Of a stretch of DNA of 64,000 nucleotides, positions 25,021 through 34,125 are shown piece after piece. Where the stretch lies: NCBI GenBank assembly GCA_013399015.1, contig VWZX01009107.1:248001-312000 (forward strand), in the 5' to 3' direction. The DNA comes from Galbula dea. Lineage: Eukaryota > Chordata > Aves > Piciformes > Galbulidae. The position numbers were made by a program, and so were the translations under genes. How positions within the stretch are numbered: position 1 is the stretch's first letter; each line of letters opens with the position of its first letter. Under the pieces are notes generated by a model that saw nothing but the letters and a program-made list of their open reading frames with translations, did not search any database and was not told the DNA's origin.

Positions 25021-27589
25021 TTCCGTGGCATGGGGGAGGCAGGGAATGACCTCAGCAAGCCCCACTCAGTCCTGCTTCCTATCATTCTGGCAAGCCTGAA
25101 GATTTACTTTCACCCTGAAGGCAATCAGTCAGTCGTGGTTTTGACCTACAGTTTAATGTGCTCTCTTGCTATAGTTACAGACATCCTCCTTCTGGTTACA
25201 CTCCCTGCTGTGACTAATGGCATCTTTGCAGTTAAAGAGGTGGGGTTTAAAGAAAAAACATCCAAGTTTCAGTGCTGTTATGGAGTTTGCTGTTTTAGTA
25301 AAAGCAACAGCACAGCAGTCCTTGCTATGGCTCATGCACTTGACATTTTTCAGGTGCAAATGTGTATATTTATATACCTTTCTCCAAACCTCTAAATACA
25401 CAGGAAGCAACAATTTTTCTGTTGCAGTGTATGTAATGGATCATCAGTCTCCCCATTCACTTTTCACACTGAAGTATGTTTAAAGTTCGCTTACTCCAGT
25501 CATACCAAATATTCTTGAGAGCCAAAGTGTTTTGAAAACTGAGTTGTTTTGCACAAATGCAACCAAAAATGGAAATGGGTATGCAAAGGATCAGGAACTG
25601 AATACCACACGAGATGCTGACACTAAGCAAGCTTTACAAATAGGCTGGTTTTCTGGAAGATGTTTAAGGGGGATAAGGAACCATCTCTTGAAGATAAAGC
25701 CATCAGGATTTTAAAGGTATTTTGCAAAATACCTCAGCCATTAATAGATCCTCCTTTTGCAAACGCTGCAATGATTGAAAGTAGTTCTCTAAACTGAAGA
25801 ACAGATTTTTAGAGTAAGTGATGAGATCACTTTAAATTCAATTGATTTGTGTGTGTATGCTCACAAAAAAATTGGGAAAATGCTACATTTGTTTAATCTC
25901 CTTCTCTTGTTCTTGCTTTCTAAATAGGTTCCCTGGATCTGCTCACCTCTAAGCCTGATTCGATTCAAGGGCAACAGATCACAAAAGCCAATGCTACCTG
26001 ATCAAAATCTCTCCTCTGTGTGGCAAAAAAATCAGCAGAAAGTAGCTTAAGTTTTGCTTTTCTTTGCTAGATAAGACTGCAGGTGTCATCTGGATGCTAA
26101 TTAGAGTCATTTTACAATGGTGTTAGATGCCCTGTTCTCATTCAGTCTCGTGGCAGGTAACATAGTACCTTTGTTCTTCGAGAAAGGATCAATGACACAA
26201 AGGTAGCTTTCTGCTGCAGGGAGAAAGCAGACAATTAGAAAATCACTATTTGTATTCAATCTCTGTTTACACTGGTTGACCACATCTCCTGCAAGTGTCT
26301 ATTTCTCTCTAGCTTCAAAAATACACAAGTATATCAGCACCAGAAGTCTCCTCTCATTTTACTTTGCAATTCAGGATTGCTTTATTAATCAACACAAGAT
26401 GCATTCATTGAACTGGATTAATCCTGCATAAGTAATTTTGAAATTTCCTGCTGAAGTTATTTTTCATTTCTGGGAACAAATAATTTATTTGGATTTTCAT
26501 ATATCAGGATCACAGAGATTTGCCACAGCCAGATTTTAATTTTAGTTACATCTGAGCTGGTTTATATATTAGGGCACATAGTTTTGCATGAGAGCATCTT
26601 CTAAAATCTGTAATTGGTGTGGAACACTGACATGCACAGAATACATCTGACAAGGTCCAGAGACTTAGGTTCAGTTTGGCTGAACAACATCTATGCTGCA
26701 GATTAACTGAATCTTTGATGGCATTACAAGCCCCCCGGAATTCATTAGTGTACTTTCCCTCCTCGCTAACCACTCTGACCTCCAGCACTGCTGGTGCTGC
26801 TTCCTTGGTGTGGGTCTCCAAAGCTGAAGCTCTGAGTCTCCTCTGCTGCCATGCTAGCAACAGAAATGAGAATATGCACCTTACACTGCTCAGAAGTGTC
26901 TATGTTGGCAATTACTGTCTTGGCCTCTTTAGCACCGTTTGGGATTTCTGCCTCTGTTGTCTGGATCTGGAAAGCTCCATTTAAATTGAAACACTCTGTT
27001 CCTTAAAAGCAAGAGAACTAGGGGGCTACACTGGTGAGTGGTTATAGTAAAATACAAACCTGAATATATAATGAGGTTTGGCATGGATTTTTCTCAGCAA
27101 TTGGCTCACAGAAGCAGCTGGCAGAGTAAATAATTGTATTAAAGGCAGGAAGGGGGACACACACGTGAAGGAAAGCAATGCCAGATGTTGGCAAGTGGGT
27201 GCAGAGTACATCTGAAAACATTTAAGGAAGTCATATCCTTTTCAACTTACCTTACCATGGGGCAGAGGAACAGGCAGTGCAGTCCAAGGCAGAGGCATTT
27301 TGTAGGTATCTGAGGGCATCCAGAGGCTCCTGAGGTAAGACCCTGGCCGTGGGCATGCAGGTGGAGCTTTCCCTGCTGGAAACACAGGCCAGGCACTGCC
27401 CTCAGGGGAGCTCACCACGTTCACCTGTGCTGCTGAGTTAACAAGCACCGAGTAATGACACTTGGAGGAGGTTAGATACAGCCACAAAATAAAAGAAGTT
27501 TACACATCTACATGATAAAAAAAGTTCCAAAGAATTTAATGTAGATATTATTTATACATACACTTTATAAGTAGGAATATGGCAGACAG
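25021..27589. other. Intergenic DNA downstream of KLHL14
   Basis: No exon or RNA gene is recognised between the old CR1 fragment and the inferred 3' end of KLHL14. Short overlapping open frames (for example 25030-25395 plus and 26546-26860 minus) show no family motif. Nothing else is seen. Confidence 0.45.
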
Positions 27590-27608
27590 TTGAATTAGTA
27601 CATAAAGT

Positions 27609-27614
27609 TTTATT
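27609..27614 (-). terminator. KLHL14: Candidate KLHL14 polyadenylation signal AATAAA
   Basis: TTTATT on the plus strand reads AATAAA on the minus strand. It follows about 2.5 kb of AT-rich sequence after the stop codon. No transcript end can be verified from sequence alone. Confidence 0.45.
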
Positions 27615-28640
27615 TAAAGTTTCCCCCCTACAAGCAAGCTTCATTTACACAGTCTAGTACTGTACAAAATTTACATTCTTTGTGTGACTTATTCAGTTAG
27701 CACTTTCCTTGGTCATGCCTTCCTGAAAGATAGAAAGATTTACATACAGTCCTCATAAATCTTTAAATTATCTTGGTAAAAAAAAAGAACCACTTAAAAG
27801 GACAACAAATATCCTTTAAAAATGGTACATTTCAGTAGAGACAGGTGACAGTCAGTGTTCAATGGCAGACCTTATCCTGATCTTAAAAGTCATTCAAGGT
27901 TTCTTCATTTAGTATCTTAACAGTTTCTTTTTTATATATATTTATATTTATATACTTTCAACAGGAAAGGGAAAAAAAAAGTCATGATTGCACCAAATAT
28001 ATTTTACAAGGGATCCCTTGGATCTGAACAATATAAATAAATACAAAACCAACTAAGATTGCACTATATAGTAGAAATGGATTGAGATTTCAGGATGTAC
28101 ACTCCACCTTTATGAGTTCCTTAGTGATGCTCACTGGAAAACTCCCCAATGGCACATTTAAATCTTAGCATCTTCAGATAATTATTTTGTTTAAACAAAT
28201 TTTTTCCAGGCGTGCAGGTACCTTATCAGTTGGGTTATTGCATTTGTATGGTATCAGTCTTTACTGCATCACTCCAATTTTACAACTGTGTAATTCTGCT
28301 GCAAGCAAGGGAGTTGCACTGCAATAAAACTGGACTGATGCCAGAGAGAAGCAGTCCCATGGTATTTGCTCTCATTATTTATATTGCTCTCAAGCATCAA
28401 TATATAGTGTAATTTCTGTGTACATTTCGTCCTCTTTCTATTTGGCAAAGCAAATAAAATGCATTCTTTCTCCCAACCTTTGCCTCTGCAGCAGAAACCA
28501 ACCTCCAGTAGTTTCCTGTCCTTGCTTAACACACTAGCATTAAGTCCTACTGTGAAAAGTATGTGTAGGCTTGAAAATGCAGGATCTGAGTTTCCTCTGC
28601 CTTTTACCTGGTGCAGCCAGTCACAACTAGGCAAATTAAA

Positions 28641-28731
28641 GGCCAAATTCTTAGCTGACATAAACCAAAGTACATCCATCGGCTTCAATGGAGTAATGTC
28701 AGTTTATACCAGAGAAGAAGATGATCCTGAG
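28641..28731. repeat. Old palindromic amniote repeat, copy 1
   Basis: It begins GGCCAAATTCTTAGCTGACAT, has a centre of CGGCTTCAATGGAGTAATGTCA, and ends GAAGATGATCCTGA. The two ends are imperfect inverted repeats of one another, giving a MITE-like shape. The pattern 'ggccaaattct...cttcaatggagt...gtttataccag...gaatttgatcc' is one I recognise as dispersed in bird, crocodile and turtle DNA, but I cannot name the family with certainty. Confidence 0.45.
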
Positions 28732-29305
28732 GGTAATGGATACAGCACCAGTAAACCACAATGGAAGAATTATGCATACATTTTACTGAGGTGTAGATGA
28801 TTACATTAACTGCGAGGTGGAGAAGAATCAGGCTCAGATTTTATCACTGCTTTTGCAAAGCCAGGACAGAAAGAGAAAAGCTTAAAACACAGCCGGCCTG
28901 ATTTGTGCAAGCAACTAGTTAGTTTGTGAGGCAAGACCCACATGCAACGGGTGCCACGGGGTAGCACTCTGAACTTGCTTTGCAATGTGTAAATAATTAC
29001 ACAGGCTGTAAGGCAGTGGAAAGTCCAGCCTATTACTTTGGCTCAACAGGAAAAATTTTTCAGAGTACATTTTAAGATCAACCACATATGAGTATTTTAG
29101 CTACTTACCAGTATCTCCCCAAAATTGTGCATCATCATTTAAGAGTCCAAAGTAATACATTTATAGTTAAATGCAGTTTTCTTGTCTTTGGAAGCAACTA
29201 GCATGGATGCTGTTATCTCACAGGTTAGTGAAAAGTAAGTAAGGGTTCTGGTGCTTTGGTAAGTGTTCATAGAAATAACTTATTTTAGGAACCCAGAATT
29301 TAAGG

Positions 29306-29415
29306 TGTAGGACCAAATTTCTGTTATACTAATGTGAAAACAGTCATTGCATGTGATTTGAGTGAAACGACTCTGACTTTACACAAGTGTGATTAGAAGA
29401 ATTTGATCCTAATCC
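29306..29415. repeat. Old palindromic amniote repeat, copy 2
   Basis: It begins GGTGTAGGACCAAATTTCTG and ends GAAGAATTTGATCCTAAT. The left end GGACCAAATTT and the reverse complement of the right end (GGATCAAATTC) match at 9 of 11 positions, and inner arms AATGTGAAA and TTTACACAAGTGTGA extend the inverted symmetry. It belongs to the same family as copy 1 about 600 bp away, and both lie in the inferred KLHL14 3' UTR. Confidence 0.5.
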
Positions 29416-30112
29416 CTAAGCTGCTATTGCAAGAAGTGCTCTGTAAAGCATGGCTTTCATTGTAGTCTGCTTTCCGCTGCACTTACACATGGGGACTTTG
29501 AAGGCAGAGTGTATTAGTTGCCAAGCTGTGCAAAAACTTAATGATATTTCTTTACCTTTTATAATCTTCTGATGCTGTGTTGCTTGCAGAGCATGTGAAG
29601 TAGCTGTAGTTTAGGATTACAGAGGAGGAGACAATTCTGCAATGCAGTGTGAGCTTTTCACTATCTGAATTCTGAAGCATTCATGAAAACAACATCCTCA
29701 TGACTTCAACACAGATCACATGCAGGTAGATACAATGCACAATACTGATCTTGTCTCTTCAGGCTGTATTTGAATGGTTAGCCTTCATTATTATTATTTT
29801 TTAAGTTAAATTTGACGTGAGGAATATCTCTGCAGCAGGAAAAAGTTAAAACCAGTCTGAAATGGCAGTCTGTCAGCATGTAATGCTCGGTGTGTTATAG
29901 CTACTTGCTTCATAAGACACCGGCACCTATCTGAGATGGGACAACACTTGGGTTTTGTTCTCTTTTAGTTTGCTCCAAAAGCATAACTATGGAATAAGGG
30001 GTCAGTTATGGTAGCTTTCTTTTAACAGGAATCCTGTTCTAATAAAATATTTAGGTCACCCATCATTATTTTCCCCAAAGCAATCAGTGTCCGTGGCAGC
30101 GCTCCGTGACTG

Positions 30113-30253
30113 TCACTTGTTGTACGGTACACAGGCTGGCAATATGACAGTCGAACAAGCAGGTCCTGCAAGTGGCTCAGCAACATCTCCTTCTAGTTCT
30201 GTCCAAGTCCCTTTCTCAGGACTATAGCAAATAGTGGAAGATTTGTAGGCTCC
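30113..30253 (-). CDS. KLHL14: KLHL14 last coding exon, kelch C-terminus
   Basis: This exon encodes 46 residues and a TGA stop (30115-30113). It begins GAYKSSTICY and contains GTWTELEGDVAEPLAGPAC, the variable half of the last kelch blade with its conserved tryptophan, and ends ILPACVPYNK. That ending is what I recognise as the KLHL14 C-terminus, which fixes the gene identity. The acceptor is ...CTACTACAG|GGAGCC at 30254/30253, in phase 0. In the folded protein this strand closes the beta-propeller against the first blade. KLHL14 (Printor) is a BTB-kelch protein described as a torsinA-interacting protein and as a regulator of B-cell receptor signalling. BTB-kelch proteins commonly act as CUL3 ubiquitin-ligase substrate adaptors. 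These roles are family and literature knowledge, not visible here. Confidence 0.95.
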   Translation of the reverse strand, partial: GAYKSSTICYSPEKGTWTELEGDVAEPLAGPACSTVILPACVPYNK

Positions 30254-30732
30254 CTGTAGTAGGACAAGAAGTCATTATTAAACCTAGCTTTCGCAAAATC
30301 CAAGTCGCACATGAGCTTTAAAGATGTTCGAACGTGACTCGTGGTTTTGAGCTCTAATTTAGGAACCTTTTGAGAGGTCTGGGTTTTTTATGGACTAAGC
30401 ATCCAGCCTCTGCAAATCAGACTCCTTTACAATCACCTTATATGCAGAGTATTATGAGCATATAGCTCCAGCAATCACTTTTGCCAGATTTCAACTGATT
30501 TTGATATTAATTGATATAAGTGAATACAGTCTGATAATAATCCACCTACACAGAAAAGCACAAAAGTGAAATAACATGCCATGGCCTCCACAAGTTGCAA
30601 ACCAACCCAAAACCTCCCCCCCCTGCAGCTGCTTCATCCCTCATTTCCTCTTTGTCCCATCTGAGTAATATAGAGACTGACTGCAAGAACTCAGAAGGAA
30701 TGGAATTGTCACTGCAGAACTGAGGTACACAC
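30254..30732 (-). other. KLHL14: KLHL14 intron between the last two coding exons
   Basis: A 479-bp intron with GT at 30732-30731 (ATG|GTGTGT) and AG at 30255-30254. It contains a C-run near 30617-30625 and no recognised repeat. Confidence 0.85.
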
Positions 30733-30890
30733 CATACTCCAGCTGTAGCCTCCTACAAGGTAAATGCTGTCATCAAGGACGGCACAGCCAGGGCCACTGC
30801 GACCCTCCAGGATGGGGGTCTGGAGGATATTCCATTGGTCACCCTTTGGATCATAGCATTCCACAAGCATGACGTCGAGATGGGAGAAAC
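30733..30890 (-). CDS. KLHL14: KLHL14 penultimate coding exon, kelch blade
   Basis: This exon encodes 52 full codons after two bases that complete a split glycine codon (G|GT). The product starts FSHLDVMLVECYDPKGDQWN and ends LDDSIYLVGGYSWSM. It shows the kelch hallmarks in order: Y-D-P followed by W six residues on, then the next strand with the double glycine (YLVGG). It therefore joins the end of one blade to the start of the last. Acceptor CATTCAG|GTTTCT at 30891/30890 and donor ATG|GTGTGT at 30733/30732 are canonical. The reading frame joins in phase with both neighbours. Confidence 0.95.
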
Positions 30891-33613
30891 CTGAATGAGG
30901 ACATTGAGAAAAGAGAAGGTGTGCTATCACATACTGGTTTATTATTTGCTTTACTGTTCAATGTATTAACTTACAATTACATTATTACAAACACAACATC
31001 ATTGTTAAACTTTCTTCTAGAAAGTACAGCCATATGCCATTAAGCCATCATCTGTAATGTTAATGTCTCATTATTTCAGTTCAGATAAATCAGCTGAAAG
31101 CTTTTACCATTAGTTCTACAGTCTTCTGCAAATTGAAAGTACATATAAACCCTGAATAGATTAGAAAGTAACACTCCATAATAACCTATCAATGATGCAA
31201 GCAGATTCAAACAATATTCTTCCTTATCTATCAGTGCAAGTTTGAACATGTAGGAAAAGACTGTCCTGGCAGTCTTTTTCAAAGGTCAGCAGATCTAATC
31301 TTCTCAAAAGTCAACAGATTAAATCTCACTCAGAAATCAATGTCTAACAAGTCAAGGTAGAGTGTAAGACAACTGATGCCACTTGGATCCAGAGGGACAA
31401 GGTGCTTAGCTCAATGTGCATGATGTTCAGGACCAGTTTCAATTTTCAAGTTCATTTAAGGTGCACCCTAGGCACACTGCTGATCTGACAAAGTCTTTAA
31501 GATGAAAGAAAACGTAACTAAAAAATCCTTGGTGGTCTCATCCTTCCCGGACAGACCAGAAAGGCTCCATGCAACTGCTGCTTTGTAATCATCAAAGGGC
31601 AGGTGGGTGTCAGCTCAGGACTCTCGAGCTGTAACAATTACTATCAATTAAGCGAGTCGAACACAGATATAGAACCTAGGAGTCCTGGTTCCTGCTCCAA
31701 TATTTAAGCAATTCCCTATCTCAAACCACCTTCTTTATCAGAGCACTGTAGTAGAATTATGGCTTTTTTAATATGTTGGATGCATGACACCACACTGTCT
31801 TCTCCACCAAGGTACAACAGAAAAGAGAAGTTTGATCTTCTGGAAAAGGGCATTTGGTGATACTGGGACTTCACAATGATGCTGCTTGTAAGAGTATTAT
31901 TTATGTCAGGAATGAATAGCTGTGATGAAATAATTTTTCATTGCTGTAAAGTTTCCAAGGGGCCACTGATAAAGGCCATGGCAGTGATGCCCAGAATCTG
32001 TCAGAAGTTCTGCAATAAACTGCAGTATGCATATGATTAGTTGTGGTGTGGTGAATGCACTGCTAACACTGGGATACAGACCCAGCTTCACCCAGGAGGG
32101 CTTTGCCATGGAGTCTTACCAGTCCCCACTGGGGGAGAGTTCATAGAATTTCATAAGCACTTCAGTTCTTCTCTCCCCAGTCCCCTTCCTTGCAGTCCCT
32201 CCTTTTATTTCACTGTACAGAAGAAACCAGTTTTCCAAACAGCCCTTCTACTAGACAGACTTGGCTTTCCAGAAGCCTGGATGTTAAACACCTCTCACAA
32301 CAGTGACCAATTCATACATAACAAAGGCACCTACCTAGGGCAACAATTGTAGGGGCAAAAATTAAATGTTTATTAGAAGTTCCTTCCTTCCCAGAGGACA
32401 GTAGGTGAAATTGGGAGAAATAAAAAGGACAAGGCAGGATAGAAGAAATTCGAGCCTATGACAACCAAAGCATGTGCTTTAGCTCTAGGAAAGCTGTGTT
32501 GTGTTATCTTTTGCTTTTGTAGAAGCAGCCAACACTGTGAGGCTCTGCAACCTGTACAGAATTTGCAGGCAGCTTTTACCCCCTTCACCTTCTAAGGTTC
32601 AGTCCAGGAACACCTATCACAGCTGGGGGTGGGGAGAAGAGGCACAGCAGCAGGGGTTTATGCACCAGTAATATTTACCAGGAAAAGTTTCCATCTGAGA
32701 CTTTGCCCCTACATGGTCCGCAGACATTCAAATCTTCAAAAGCATCATGTGACTTCAGAGTCTCATGGTGCCTTGGGTGTCAGAGTCATCCAGGCACATG
32801 GCCTGGTGGTACTGGCAGTTAACATCACTTTCTCTTTTGTACTACAACTTTCTCTTTTGTTCTTGTGAGACTTTTTTCTTTTTCTCTTAGGCAAGAAAGA
32901 AGATGAAAAAATGTAAATATAAACTGTCAAATATTGTCACAGGACAAAGGAGCAGGAGCTGTGCTCTTTGTCTAAGTGGCTGGATTAAGCAGAATCTCTT
33001 TCACAGTAATGGCACATAGGTATTAAGACAAAAATAACAGCTGCCTAAACAGTAGTTATGTTAATATAAGACCTTTTCAAAAGATGAAAACAAGAGACCT
33101 CTAAAAAGATTTATAATTAGCAAGCTACATTTAATACTAAAAAGGGGATCTAAACAGCCTAGTCCTAATATTTAATGGCTGTAGGGTTGGGGTTTTTTTC
33201 CTCTTCATTTAATCAGGAGCTTGTTTTTGTGTGTTGCTCTGAATAAAGCTCTCTCTAACTGCACATTTTGGAAAATGATTTACAGAGGAAAATATTGCTG
33301 GTACTTTCGGGTCAAAGAATAATCTGTTTCTTTCATTGAATTCTTGGTAATGACAAATTGTCCATGCCTTTGAGTAATGGAAGCTCCCATTTTTATTATC
33401 TAAAGCATTCATTACTCATATATTTAATGTACTGTTATAATTTTAAAATAATTTGCATAAAATGTTTTTAAAATTGCTGGCTCAAGTGTCCTGTTAAATT
33501 GTGTTGCCTGGTTTTTAATGTGTTTAATAATGACTGTCTAACAAAAATATTCTTTATCAGGAGACTGGGGATACTGAAATGCTTTCTTTTTTTTTTGGTA
33601 TTAAAAATGTGAC
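30891..33613 (-). other. KLHL14: KLHL14 intron, 2.7 kb
   Basis: Canonical GT (33613-33612, AAAG|GTCACA) to AG (30892-30891). The sequence is AT-rich, with no recognised exon or transposon. Short open frames on both strands (for example 32041-32352 plus) have no family signature. Confidence 0.8.
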
Positions 33614-33772
33614 CTTTCAAATGGTTTCCTCCAATGGCATAGAGTCGATCATTCATTACAGCCAACGTGTGGATCGCTCGCTTCGTGTTCATGTCCTGCT
33701 TGCGGGCCCAGACGTCCATCACAGGGTCATAGCAGTACAGCCAAGGGACATACTCTCCATTGTGAACACCTC
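33614..33772 (-). CDS. KLHL14: KLHL14 kelch exon (GGVHNGEY blade)
   Basis: 159 bases encode about 53 residues beginning GVHNGEYVPWLYCYDPVMDVW and ending NDRLYAIGGNHLKG with the last glycine codon split. The order GG, then YDP, then W six residues later, then RLYAIGG is a textbook kelch repeat plus the start of the next. The first two bases (GA) complete a glycine codon begun in the preceding exon, giving the GG pair of this blade. Acceptor TTTGCAG|GAGGTG (33773/33772) and donor GAAAG|GTCACA (33614/33613) are canonical. The codon bias is unremarkable. The upstream intron is unusually short and has a non-canonical donor. Confidence 0.95.
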
Positions 33773-33934
33773 CTGCAAAGGAAACACACTTCTGGTAACT
33801 AAAGGAAATAAAGATATTGCACTGCAGCAGGCATTTAGCTCTGTGGTTTGGGGTTCTGGGATTTTGGGTTGGGTTTGGGTTGTTTGGTGGTGGTTTTGGG
33901 TTGGTTTTGTGTTCTAGAGATCAAAGACACTGGC
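33773..33934 (-). other. KLHL14: KLHL14 short intron with GC-AG ends
   Basis: This is a 162-bp intron, far shorter than its neighbours. The only donor that keeps the kelch frame (I-S-G joined to G-V-H) is CAG|GCCAGT, so the intron starts with GC (33934-33933) rather than GT and ends with TTTGCAG (AG at 33774-33773). Reading through instead gives QCL and a stop, so retention would truncate the protein within the propeller. A nearby GT (33930-33929 on the minus strand, GGCCA|GTGT) would break the frame. GC-AG introns are an established minor class of U2-type introns, usually with AG|GC donors as here. The intron also contains a G-quadruplex motif on the template strand. Confidence 0.8.
33850..33900 (+). 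other. G-quadruplex motif in the KLHL14 short intron
   Basis: Five runs of at least three G occur with loops of 4, 5, 2 and 3 bases: GGGG (33850-33853), GGG (33858-33860), GGG (33866-33868), GGG (33871-33873) and GGG (33877-33879). A further GGG is at 33898-33900. This satisfies the usual G3+N1-7 rule. The G-rich strand is the template for KLHL14, so the nascent RNA would be C-rich. Confidence 0.85.
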
Positions 33935-34125
33935 CTGAAATATAGATCTTGCCATTGTGAACGGCTCCTGCATGAGCTGCCAGGGGCTGTGGTAAGGAAG
34001 ACACGTAACGCCACTCGTTTGTCTCCAGGTTGTAGCACTCCACGCTGGACAAGTAGCCAGTTTCATTTCTTCCACCAATTACATACAAGTTCTTGTCAAG
34101 GCGACAGGCGTAGAAACTGGCTCTC
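33935..34125 (-). CDS. KLHL14: KLHL14 kelch exon (VIGGRNETG blade)
   Basis: 191 bases encode about 63 residues. After one base completing an arginine codon (AG|G), the product reads RASFYACRLDKNLYVIGG, then RNETGYLSSVECYNLETNEW and RYVSSLPQPLAAHAGAVHNG, and ends KIYISG. It contains one complete kelch repeat: double glycine, then E-C-Y-N in place of YDP, then W six residues on, followed by the start of the next blade (KIYISGG, completed in the next exon). The acceptor CCTCCAG|GAGAGC (34126/34125) is canonical, whereas the donor CAG|GCCAGT (33935/33934) is GC-type. Confidence 0.95.

Larger units (their letters stand above)
27590..30112 (-). other. KLHL14: KLHL14 3' untranslated region (end inferred)
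   Basis: Sequence immediately downstream of the KLHL14 stop codon. It is AT-rich with many ATTTA-type motifs on the minus strand, for example in the block around 27935-27955, as in many long neuronal 3' UTRs. The far end is placed by a canonical AATAAA on the minus strand at 27614-27609, with cleavage expected about 10-30 bases further on. Other weaker signals, such as TATAAA near 27556-27551, could also be used. The length, about 2.5 kb, is therefore an inference. Two copies of an old palindromic repeat lie within it. Confidence 0.55.
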
